36,628 nt of DNA, from the NCBI GenBank assembly GCA_035276085.1, contig DATELY010000117.1, forward strand, positions 1 to 36,628, given 5' to 3'. A program made the position numbers and the translations under genes. The DNA is from DATELY01 sp035276085 (GTDB lineage Bacteria > Pseudomonadota > Gammaproteobacteria > Steroidobacterales > Steroidobacteraceae). The notes under the pieces were generated by a model that saw only the letters and a list, made by a program, of their open reading frames with translations, was not told the origin of the DNA and ran no database searches. Below, piece by piece: positions 16,350-23,682 of the stretch. Position 1 is the stretch's first letter; every line of letters starts with the position of its first letter.

Positions 16350-16702
16350 TGCTTCGGTTGATCAGACCCGGGTTGAGGTGCTGACGCGGCCGGCGTGACG
16401 GCAGGCTCCGGACCAGGTTCGGATTCGGCGTGCACCGGCTCATGCGGCGCCGTCGGTGCAATGACTTGTTCGGACTGCGCTGACGCCTCCGGAGAGGTCG
16501 GCGCATGCTGGCGCGCTGTCCTGTTCGCAGTCTCGATGGTGACTTCCTGTTCGAGTTGCGCCTGGAATTGGCGCGCCATGGCGCGGGCCCGTCCAGTCCA
16601 GCGACCGACCTTGGCCGCGAGCTCGGGCAACCGTTCCGGACCCAGCACCAGCAGTGCCAGACCCAGAATCAGAATGATCTCGCTGAACCCGACTTCGAAC
16701 AT
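16346..16702 (-). CDS. tatB: Sec-independent protein translocase TatB
   Basis: 118 residues: one N-terminal membrane helix with MFEVGFSEIILILGLALLVLGPERLPELA (the Glu at position 8 and GPERLP hinge mark TatB), an amphipathic helix, then a Pro/Glu/Ala-rich tail of about 60 residues. It forms the receptor complex with TatC. It follows tatA by 18 bp and overlaps tatC by four bases. Confidence 0.97.
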   Translation of the reverse strand: MFEVGFSEIILILGLALLVLGPERLPELAAKVGRWTGRARAMARQFQAQLEQEVTIETANRTARQHAPTSPEASAQSEQVIAPTAPHEPVHAESEPGPEPAVTPAASAPQPGSDQPKQ

Positions 16703-16720
16703 GCCGGGCGTGCTCTGGCG

Positions 16721-16963
16721 TTAGACCTTCGAGGACTTGCTGCCCGTCTTGGCAGCATCGGGGGTGGTGTCGAAGTCGGCATCCTTCTGGGCGGGTCCCG
16801 CCAGTTGCCGATTCGCGTCGTCCTCCTCGCCCTCGTTGACCGCCTTCTTGAAGCCTTTGACGGCGGCGCCCAGGTCCGAGCCGATGGTCCGCAGGCGCTT
16901 CGCGCCGAAGATCAGCAGCGCAATGGCCAGAATGATTAGCAGCTCGCGAAAGCCGATGCCCAT
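16721..16963 (-). CDS. tatA: Sec-independent protein translocase TatA
   Basis: 80 residues: membrane helix MGIGFRELLIILAIALLIFGAKRLRTIGSDLG, the FGxKxL hinge, an amphipathic helix (GAAVKGFKKAV) and an acidic tail. It forms the pore-like oligomer of the Tat system. First gene of tatABC; the 178-bp space upstream probably carries the promoter. Confidence 0.97.
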   Translation of the reverse strand: MGIGFRELLIILAIALLIFGAKRLRTIGSDLGAAVKGFKKAVNEGEEDDANRQLAGPAQKDADFDTTPDAAKTGSKSSKV

Positions 16964-17141
16964 TAGAACTCTCCCGCGGAAGTAAGGGACCGATCATACG
17001 CCAACGCGGCGGGGCGATCTGGTGCATGGGTTCGCATTCGCAGCTCCCGCTGTAGGCGCTTCTTGCGCTCCAGCCGCGGCGAGGGTTCGGAGTTCCGCGT
17101 CCTCGGGCTTGGAGGCTTCACCGCTGTAGGCGATCGGCGGT
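16964..17141. other. Gap between dtd and tatA with a 12-bp direct repeat
   Basis: 178 bp without a gene. CCGCTGTAGGCG occurs at 17047-17058 and again at 17121-17132 in the same orientation. The tatA promoter should lie here, but I see no convincing boxes. The spacing and content do not match the word-repeat hairpins elsewhere in the window. Confidence 0.4.
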
Positions 17142-17597
17142 TCAGGCGACGGTCGGGGGACGCACTTCCAGCCAGAACGTAACGGGTCCGTCGTTGGTGA
17201 GGCTGACCTGCATGTCCGCGCCGAATTGTCCGGCTTCGACCTGCAACGGTTGGCGGCGGGCCGCGGACAGGAAGTGCTCGAACCAGCGGCGGCCCTCTTC
17301 GGGGGCTGCGGCAGTGCTGAATCCAGGGCGCGTGCCGCTGCGGGTATCAGCCGCGAGCGTGAATTGCGGGACGAGCAGCAAACCGCCCTGCACGTCCAGC
17401 ACGCTGCGATTCATGCGGCCGGCTTCGTCGGCAAAGATGCGATAGCTCAGCAACCGCTCCAGCAGTCGCACGCTCTCGGTCTCCCCATCGCCGCGTTGGA
17501 CGCCGACGAGCACCATCAGGCCCATGCCGATGCGGCCGATGACGGTGCCACCGACACTCACCTGAGCCTGCGTCACCCGCTGCAATAGGGCGATCAT
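17142..17597 (-). CDS. dtd: D-aminoacyl-tRNA deacylase
   Basis: 151 residues, the usual DTD length. It hydrolyses D-amino acids (and glycine) from mischarged tRNA. N-terminal MIALLQRVTQAQVSV, active-site strand PQFTLAADTRSGTRPGF and the cross-subunit Gly-cisPro motif NDGPVTFWLEV are present. The usual Ser before QFTL is Pro here; the Thr of QFTL is kept, so I expect activity. The sequence just before its ATG is the arm of repeat 17598-17688. Confidence 0.95.
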   Translation of the reverse strand: MIALLQRVTQAQVSVGGTVIGRIGMGLMVLVGVQRGDGETESVRLLERLLSYRIFADEAGRMNRSVLDVQGGLLLVPQFTLAADTRSGTRPGFSTAAAPEEGRRWFEHFLSAARRQPLQVEAGQFGADMQVSLTNDGPVTFWLEVRPPTVA

Positions 17598-17688
17598 CAG
17601 CAGGCTACGGGTAACAGGCCACGGGTTACGGCCAGAGTTAGACCGCTCTTCTGGCCGTAACCCGTAGCCCGTTGTCCGTCAGCCGCAC
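17598..17688. repeat. Heptamer hairpin between lpoP and dtd (site E)
   Basis: The left arm has four heptamers in register (17604-17631: GCTACGG, GTAACAG, GCCACGG, GTTACGG). The right arm has five (17655-17689), four of the form CCGTNNN. The core stem ACGGGTTACGGCCAGA (17621-17636) pairs perfectly with 17650-17665 around a 13-nt loop. The right arm runs up to the lpoP stop codon and the left arm ends 6 bp before the dtd ATG. The CCGTNNN words recur at 279-299. Confidence 0.85.
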
Positions 17689-18246
17689 TCATCCGCCGCT
17701 CAGCATCTCCGACTTCGCCTGCGCCTGCCGGGCCTCGGTATTGCGACCGCGCGCTCGATACGACTCGGCGATGACACTCCAGGCAGCTGCCTGCGCTTTC
17801 GGTGCTTGCGTCGAGCGCGACAGGGCACGACGGGCGAGATTCTCCGCCTGCGAGTAATTGCCCTCCGCCTGGCGAACTTTCGCCAGCTCCAACCACAGCA
17901 ACGGATTCTCGGGCTCGATGCGCAACGCACGTTCGATGCTGGCGGAGGCGACTGGATAGTTGCGGGCCGCCAATTGATTCTGGGCCTGCGCGACCAATGA
18001 CTTCGCCGCCGCACCCAGGACGGGCTCGCGAACCACCGGCGTACTAGGCTCAGGTAGCGGGCGCGATTCCACCACGGGGGGCGATGGCGTCTGTTGCGTT
18101 GCCGGCGGCGTTGCCGGCGGGACAGTCGGTGTGGACCCAGGACTCGGTCCGGGCGCAGGCGCGGGTGGACGATAAGGCTCAGGTACTGCGCAGGCAGTAC
18201 ATAGCAATGCAAGTGCGCAGAGTCGCACTGCCAGATCAAGGGACAT
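17689..18246 (-). CDS. lpoP: TPR lipoprotein, probable PBP1b activator LpoP
   Basis: 185 residues from the ATG at 18246. Signal sequence with candidate lipidated Cys19 (ALALLCTAC; the -3 residue is not the usual Leu), a Pro/Thr-rich linker (about 22-72) and a C-terminal TPR region (about 82-172: NQLAARNYPVASASIERALRIEPENPLLWLELAKVRQAEGNY). The start lies 2 bp after the stop of mrcB. In Pseudomonas aeruginosa the outer-membrane TPR lipoprotein LpoP, encoded beside PBP1b, activates that synthase; layout and position agree. The assignment rests on architecture and neighbourhood, not on alignment. Confidence 0.8.
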   Translation of the reverse strand: MSLDLAVRLCALALLCTACAVPEPYRPPAPAPGPSPGSTPTVPPATPPATQQTPSPPVVESRPLPEPSTPVVREPVLGAAAKSLVAQAQNQLAARNYPVASASIERALRIEPENPLLWLELAKVRQAEGNYSQAENLARRALSRSTQAPKAQAAAWSVIAESYRARGRNTEARQAQAKSEMLSGG

Positions 18247-18248
18247 TC

Positions 18249-20555
18249 TCAACGGATAACTCTCCGCCACCATTCGCGGGCGCGTTCGCCGAGGTTATCG
18301 AGCGCACCGCTTGCACAACCCGAGCTGAGTGCCAGCGCCGTGCCTTTCGGCACGGCGATCAGAACCGGATTCATGCCGCACTCGGGTGTGACGGCGAATC
18401 CCGTGTCGTAGTTGACCCAGACCTCATCGACGTCTTCGGGGGCCGGGGTGTTCCATGGACTGGTGCCGATCGATTTCATCACACGGCCCCATACCGGCAG
18501 TGCGCTCACCGAACCGGTCAGACCTGTGGGCGTGTTGTCATCGTAACCAATCCAGACCACGCCGAGGTGCGAGCCGGTGAAGCCGGCGAACCAGGCGTCG
18601 CGGTAATCCGATGAGGTTCCGGTTTTTCCGGCCACCACGGTTTCGGGTGGCAAGTACGCTCGCACGCCGCGGCCCGTGCCGCGCTCCATCACCTGCACCA
18701 ACATCCGATTCAACTGATACACCGCGCTGGGCTCGGCCACCTGCTCCACTTCCAGTCCGAAGGACCTGAGCGCCTTGCCCTGCGCATCCACGACCGCGCG
18801 CACCGCACGCAACGGCGCTCGAAAGCCGCCGTTCGCAAAGCCGTTGAACAGCTGCGCGACTTCGACCGGGGAAAGATCGATCGCGCCGAGCAGCAGCGCC
18901 GGCAGCTGTTTCGGTTCACGGTCCAGTCCCAGCAGGCGAAACTCCTTCGCGACCTGCGGCAGCCCGACGTCGAGACCGAGGTTGACGGTCGCCAGATTCA
19001 ACGACTGTGAGATGGCCTTGACCAGCGGCACCGGCCCCATGAATCCCTGATCGATGTTCTGCGGCCTCCACACCTGGCCGTTGGTGAGCTTCACTTCCAC
19101 AGGTCCGTCTTCGATCACCGTGGCCGCGTGATAGCGCCCCGTCTGAATCGCGGCCAGATAGATGACGGGTTTCACGAGCGAGCCGATCGAGCGCCTGGCA
19201 TCGAGCGCGCGATTGAAGCCGTCGAATCCGGTCTGCCGTCCGCCGACCAGGGCGACCACATCGCCGTTCTGCGGCGAGGTGACCACCACCACGCCTTCGA
19301 GCGGACCTGCGTGTTTGCCCTTCTGTGTCTTGTCGAGGCGTGCAAGCTCTGTCGTCAGCGCGCTCTCGGCCGTCGCCTGCACGAAGGGATTCAGTGTCGC
19401 GAAGATGCGCAGACCCGCCTCGGTCAGATCCTCATCGCGATAGTCGCGGCGCAAGGTGCGTCGAACCATGTCCAGGAACGCGGGGTAGTAACCACCGGCA
19501 TTCTTGCTCGGATGCGTGATGCCGAGCGGCTTCGCGATCGCCTTCCTGGCCGCAACCGGACTGATGATCTGGAATTGCTCGAGCAGCCTGATGACCATGT
19601 CGCGCCGTGCACGCACGCGCTCGGGATGCCGGCGCGGGTTGTAGTACGAAGGCCCGCGCGTCACCGCAACCAGCAACGCGATCTCGTGCACATCCAGTTC
19701 GCTCAAGGGCTTGCCGAAGTAGAACTGGCTCGCAAGTCCATACCCATGGATCGCGCGATTGCCGTCCTGCCCCAGCCAGATCTCGTTGATGTACGCATTC
19801 ATCAGGTCCTGCTTGTCGAAGTGCACTTCGAGCAGCATCGCCATGATGGCTTCCTTGCCCTTGCGGCTCAGCGTCTGACGGTTGTCGAGGAAGTAGCTGC
19901 GGACCAGCTGCTGCGTGAGTGTCGATGCGCCCTGATCGACGCGGCCGGCGCGAATGTTGACCCACACGGCGCGCAGGATGGCGAGAAAGTCCACGCCGAT
20001 GTGCGTGTCGAACTTGCGGTCCTCCACGACCTTGAGTGCGGCGACGAGCAGCGGTGGCACTTCATCGGGCTTCACCACGACCCGATCTTCACCGTGCGTG
20101 GGGAAGATGCTGCCGATGAGTAACGGATCGAGCCGCAGAATCGGCACTTCCGTGCCGCGCGGATCGGTCAACGCCTGGATACTGCTGCTGTCGAAGGTGA
20201 CGACAATCGCTTGCGATTCCTGCGCGCCGTCCCAGAACTGAAACTTGCGCGATACGAATTGAAGGCGGTTGCCGCGCCGACGAAACGTGCCGGGGCGCTC
20301 AGGATTGGCCACTCGCTGATAGCCCAGTCGCACGAGTTCCGCTTCGAAGCTGTCGGCACCCATCGCTTCGCCCACATACAGCTCGAGCGGTGCGGCGTAG
20401 ACCTGCGCCGGCAACGTCCAACGCCGGCCTTCGAACTTGCTCGTCACGATGCGATCGAGCGCGAGTATCCACACGAGCGCCACGATGACAGCCACGGCAA
20501 GCAGCACGACCAGGCCGTGCCACACCCGCAGCTGCAAACGCTTGAACCACTTCAT
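18249..20555 (-). CDS. mrcB: Bifunctional penicillin-binding protein 1B
   Basis: 768 residues. Short cytoplasmic part, membrane helix (about 14-34), UB2H-like domain (about 50-145), GT51 glycosyltransferase with catalytic Glu178 in EDRKFDTHIG and QGASTLTQQLVRSYF, then the transpeptidase with Ser459-x-x-Lys462 (SIGSLVKP), an SLN motif and KTGT. It polymerises and crosslinks peptidoglycan. It is followed by lpoP (2 bp) and preceded by trkH (7 bp). Confidence 0.96.
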   Translation of the reverse strand: MKWFKRLQLRVWHGLVVLLAVAVIVALVWILALDRIVTSKFEGRRWTLPAQVYAAPLELYVGEAMGADSFEAELVRLGYQRVANPERPGTFRRRGNRLQFVSRKFQFWDGAQESQAIVVTFDSSSIQALTDPRGTEVPILRLDPLLIGSIFPTHGEDRVVVKPDEVPPLLVAALKVVEDRKFDTHIGVDFLAILRAVWVNIRAGRVDQGASTLTQQLVRSYFLDNRQTLSRKGKEAIMAMLLEVHFDKQDLMNAYINEIWLGQDGNRAIHGYGLASQFYFGKPLSELDVHEIALLVAVTRGPSYYNPRRHPERVRARRDMVIRLLEQFQIISPVAARKAIAKPLGITHPSKNAGGYYPAFLDMVRRTLRRDYRDEDLTEAGLRIFATLNPFVQATAESALTTELARLDKTQKGKHAGPLEGVVVVTSPQNGDVVALVGGRQTGFDGFNRALDARRSIGSLVKPVIYLAAIQTGRYHAATVIEDGPVEVKLTNGQVWRPQNIDQGFMGPVPLVKAISQSLNLATVNLGLDVGLPQVAKEFRLLGLDREPKQLPALLLGAIDLSPVEVAQLFNGFANGGFRAPLRAVRAVVDAQGKALRSFGLEVEQVAEPSAVYQLNRMLVQVMERGTGRGVRAYLPPETVVAGKTGTSSDYRDAWFAGFTGSHLGVVWIGYDDNTPTGLTGSVSALPVWGRVMKSIGTSPWNTPAPEDVDEVWVNYDTGFAVTPECGMNPVLIAVPKGTALALSSGCASGALDNLGERAREWWRRVIR

Positions 20556-20562
20556 CGCGCGC

Positions 20563-22014
20563 TCACCGACGCCAGAACGTCGGCGTCACCAACACCAGCA
20601 GCGGGAACACTTCCAGGCGCCCGAGCAACATGGCTGCGATGCAGACCCACTTCCCGGCGTCGGCGAGCGACGTGAACGTGAGCGAGACTTCGCCCAGCCC
20701 GGGTCCGAGATTGTTCATGCAACTGGCGATCGCCGCGAATGCCGTGACCTGGTCCTCTCCCATGCCGATGAGCAATACCATCAACAAGCTGAACAGGACC
20801 ACGTACACCGCGAAGAAGCCCCACACTGCATCCATCACACGCCACTCGACCGGCTTGTTGCCGATCTTCACGGGAATTTCCGCGCTGGGGTGAATCAGGC
20901 GCTGCACCTCGCGCGCGCCCTGCTTCCAGATGAGCAGCCACCGGATCACCTTCATGCCGCCGGACGTCGAGCCGGCGCAGCCGCTGACGAAGCTCATCAG
21001 CACGAGAACGACGGGCAATGCGCCGGGCCAGTAGGAGAACTCTTCCGTGATGAAGCCGGTGTTCGACTGAATCGACACCACGTGAAAGACCGCTTTGCCC
21101 AACGCGAAACCGAAGGGGCCGTGTTGCGGCGTGACCGCGAGCAGAACCGTCGCCAGTACCGTCAATACGATGACCAGCAGCAAGTACGCGCGAAACTCGG
21201 AATCGCGCAGGTATTCGAGCGGCCGCGCGAAGCGAAACACGAGGAAGTGCAAGGCAAAATTCACACCGCCAAAGAACATGAAGATCACGGCGATCGTGTT
21301 GATGGCGGTGCTGTTGAAATAGCCGAGACTCGCATCGTGGGTCGAGAAGCCGCCCGTGGAGAGGGTCGCAAAGCTGTGACCGATCGCATCGAACGGAGTC
21401 ATCCCCGCCAGCCAGAAGCACGTCGCGCACACGATCGTCATCGCGACGTACACGACCCAGAGCACCTTGGCTGTTTGCGTGATGCGCGGCGTCAGCTTGA
21501 CGTCCTTCACGGCGCCCGGTGTTTCTGCGCGTAGCAACTGCATGCCACCGACGCCCAACATCGGCAACAGCGCAACCGCCAACACGATCATGCCGAGGCC
21601 ACCGAGCCATTGAATCTGTTGCCGGTAATAGAGCACCGACTTCGGCAACGCATCGAGCCCTGACAGCACTGTCGCGCCGGTCGTGGTGAAACCCGATACG
21701 GCTTCGAACACGGCATCGGTCAGCGACATCTCCGGCGTATCGGACAGCACGAGCGGCGCGGCGCCAGCGAGTCCGAGCACGACCCAGAAAGCAGCCACGA
21801 CGAGAAACCCGTCGCGCAACCGCAATTCGCGCGCCCGCTTGCGCACGGGGAACCAGATGATCATGCCGAGCACTGCCAGCGAGAGCATGGAATCGATGAA
21901 CGGTTGCCAGTTGCCGTCCTGGTAATAGAGCGACACGCCCAGCGGCGGCAGCATCGTCAGGCTGAACAGGATCAGCAACAGCCCGAGGATGCGTTGGACG
22001 AGGAGGAGGTTCAT
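20563..22014 (-). CDS. trkH: Trk potassium uptake protein TrkH
   Basis: 483 residues with the four pore loops of the SKT superfamily visible: GFTTTGATV, FATLSTGGFSTH, IQSNTGF and NNLGPGLG. Inner-membrane K+ channel subunit gated by TrkA. trkA is upstream, separated by 158 bp that contain the octamer hairpin 22030-22115. The next gene, mrcB, starts 7 bp after the stop. Confidence 0.96.
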   Translation of the reverse strand: MNLLLVQRILGLLLILFSLTMLPPLGVSLYYQDGNWQPFIDSMLSLAVLGMIIWFPVRKRARELRLRDGFLVVAAFWVVLGLAGAAPLVLSDTPEMSLTDAVFEAVSGFTTTGATVLSGLDALPKSVLYYRQQIQWLGGLGMIVLAVALLPMLGVGGMQLLRAETPGAVKDVKLTPRITQTAKVLWVVYVAMTIVCATCFWLAGMTPFDAIGHSFATLSTGGFSTHDASLGYFNSTAINTIAVIFMFFGGVNFALHFLVFRFARPLEYLRDSEFRAYLLLVIVLTVLATVLLAVTPQHGPFGFALGKAVFHVVSIQSNTGFITEEFSYWPGALPVVLVLMSFVSGCAGSTSGGMKVIRWLLIWKQGAREVQRLIHPSAEIPVKIGNKPVEWRVMDAVWGFFAVYVVLFSLLMVLLIGMGEDQVTAFAAIASCMNNLGPGLGEVSLTFTSLADAGKWVCIAAMLLGRLEVFPLLVLVTPTFWRR

Positions 22015-22029
22015 TGGGGAAGCGGCGAG

Positions 22030-22115
22030 CTAGCTTGCTGGCTTGCTGGCCAGAAAGCTCGATGAGCGCCGCACTGCTTCTGGCCAGCCGACCAGCCGAC
22101 CAGCTAGCCGGCCGT
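22030..22115. repeat. Octamer hairpin between trkA and trkH (site F)
   Basis: The left arm has two exact CTTGCTGG octamers (22034-22049). The right arm has two exact CCAGCCGA octamers (22084-22099), then CCAGCTAG and CCGGCCGT. Core stem GCTGGCCAGAA (22045-22055) pairs with 22078-22088 around a 22-nt loop; CTAGC/GCTAG closes the outside (22030 and 22107). The arms are related but not simple inverted copies. About 57 bp remain between the right arm and the trkA stop, unlike most other sites. Confidence 0.8.
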
Positions 22116-22172
22116 GGCCGATCAGGGCACTCCGCTCAATGAAGTGATGAACCGGAACGACCGCTCGACTCA

Positions 22173-23558
22173 TCATCGCCGTCTCCTCGGCACATCGAAC
22201 AACCGCTCCACCGCATCGACGTGACGGCGTTCGGTAAGGAACAGAATCACGTGATCGTCGCGATGAATGACGGTGTCGTGATGCGCGATGAGCACGTCGT
22301 CGCCACGCACGACAGCGCCGATGGTCGTGCCCTCGGGCAAGGGAATGTCTTCGATCTTGCGGCCGATGACCCGGCCTTCGCCTTGCACACCGTGCGCGAT
22401 GGCTTCGATCGCCTCGGCGGCACCACGCCGCAGGGAATGCACGCGCACCACATCGCCGCGCCGCACGTGCGCGAGCAGCGAGCCGATCGTGACGGTTTGC
22501 GGCGAGAGCGCGACGTCGATCGAGCCGCTTTCCATGAGCTCGGCATACGCGGGGCGGTTGATCAACGCCATGACCTTGTGACAGCCCAGGCGCTTCGCGA
22601 GCATGGCAGAGAGGATGTTGGCTTCTTCGGCGTTCGTGACTGCAACGAACACGTCCGCGCTGTCGATGTTCTCTTCGAGCAGCAGTTCCTCGTCGGCGGC
22701 ATCGCCGTTCAACACGATCGTGTTGCCGAGCATCTCCGAAATGCGCCGTGCCCGGCGTGGATCCCGTTCGATCAACTTGACCTGATTCTGACGCTCGAGC
22801 GTCTGAGCGAGGCGAAACCCGATGTTGCCGCCGCCGGCGATGACCACGCGTCGCACCGGTCCTTCCTGACGCTGCATCTCGTTCATGACGAGACGGATGT
22901 CCTTCTGCGCCGCGACGAAGAACACTTCGTCACCGTGCTCGATGATCGTATCGCCCGTCGGCTTGATGCTGTGGCCGCCGCGGTAGATCGCAGCCACGCG
23001 CGCGTCGGTGCCCTTCAAATGCTCGGGCAAGGCCTTCAGTGCCTGGCCGACGAGCAAGCCACCTTGCGTTGCGCGCACGCCGACGAGTCGCACGCGACCG
23101 TCCGCAAAGTCGAGCACCTGCAATGCGCCGGGGTACTGGATCAACCGCACCACGTGATCGGTGACGATCTGCTCGGGACTGATCGTGACATCGACTGCGA
23201 ACGCGCGTTCCTCATCGAGGAACAGCTTCGAATGCTTGGTGTAATCAGCCGAGCGAATGCGCGCAATGCGCGTCGCCTCGCGATTGAACAGACTGAAGAC
23301 GATCTGACAGGCGACCATGTTGACTTCGTCGCTGTTCGTCAGTGCGACGAAGACGTCGCAGTCCCGCGCACCGGCCGCTTCCAGCGTGCCGGGAAACGCA
23401 CCATTGCCCACCACCGTGCGGATATCGAGACGATCCTGCAGATCGCGCAGCACCTCGTCGTTCACATCCACGACGGTGATGTCGTTCGCGGGCTCGCGCG
23501 CCAGGTGTTGGGCTGCGGTCCGACCGACCTGTCCGGCACCGAGGATGACGATTTTCAT
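22173..23558 (-). CDS. trkA: Trk system potassium uptake regulator TrkA
   Basis: 461 residues: two tandem RCK units. Nucleotide motifs are ILGAGQVGRTAA (residues 4-15) and VIAGGGNIGFRLA (about 236), each followed by a TrkA-C domain. Peripheral membrane protein that gates TrkH in response to NAD(H)/ATP. The 28 bp before the ATG are four heptamers of repeat 23559-23682 and show no standard Shine-Dalgarno sequence. Confidence 0.97.
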   Translation of the reverse strand: MKIVILGAGQVGRTAAQHLAREPANDITVVDVNDEVLRDLQDRLDIRTVVGNGAFPGTLEAAGARDCDVFVALTNSDEVNMVACQIVFSLFNREATRIARIRSADYTKHSKLFLDEERAFAVDVTISPEQIVTDHVVRLIQYPGALQVLDFADGRVRLVGVRATQGGLLVGQALKALPEHLKGTDARVAAIYRGGHSIKPTGDTIIEHGDEVFFVAAQKDIRLVMNEMQRQEGPVRRVVIAGGGNIGFRLAQTLERQNQVKLIERDPRRARRISEMLGNTIVLNGDAADEELLLEENIDSADVFVAVTNAEEANILSAMLAKRLGCHKVMALINRPAYAELMESGSIDVALSPQTVTIGSLLAHVRRGDVVRVHSLRRGAAEAIEAIAHGVQGEGRVIGRKIEDIPLPEGTTIGAVVRGDDVLIAHHDTVIHRDDHVILFLTERRHVDAVERLFDVPRRRR

Positions 23559-23682
23559 GGGCGTGGGGCCTGAGGCGTGTGACCTGAGGAAGAAGAGAGT
23601 CGCGTCAACGGCAGGCGTTCGCTAGCAGAAGTGTCCTGCGCCTCTGGCCCCAAGCCGCAGGTCTCAGGCCCCAAGCCCATTC
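23559..23682. repeat. Heptamer hairpin filling the uvrD-trkA gap (site K)
   Basis: The repeat fills the entire gap. Four heptamers (23559-23586: GGGCGTG, GGGCCTG, AGGCGTG, TGACCTG) touch the trkA ATG. Five (23648-23682, including CCCCAAG twice) touch the uvrD stop. The outer 17 bp of the two arms pair with two mismatches. TCTGG (23643-23647) marks the loop edge, as at other sites. The loop is about 55 nt. Confidence 0.85.

Noticed and set aside
17142..17597. Dtd as inactive because SQFTL reads PQFTL
   Set aside because: The Thr of QFTL and the cis-Pro motif are intact, so loss of activity cannot be claimed.
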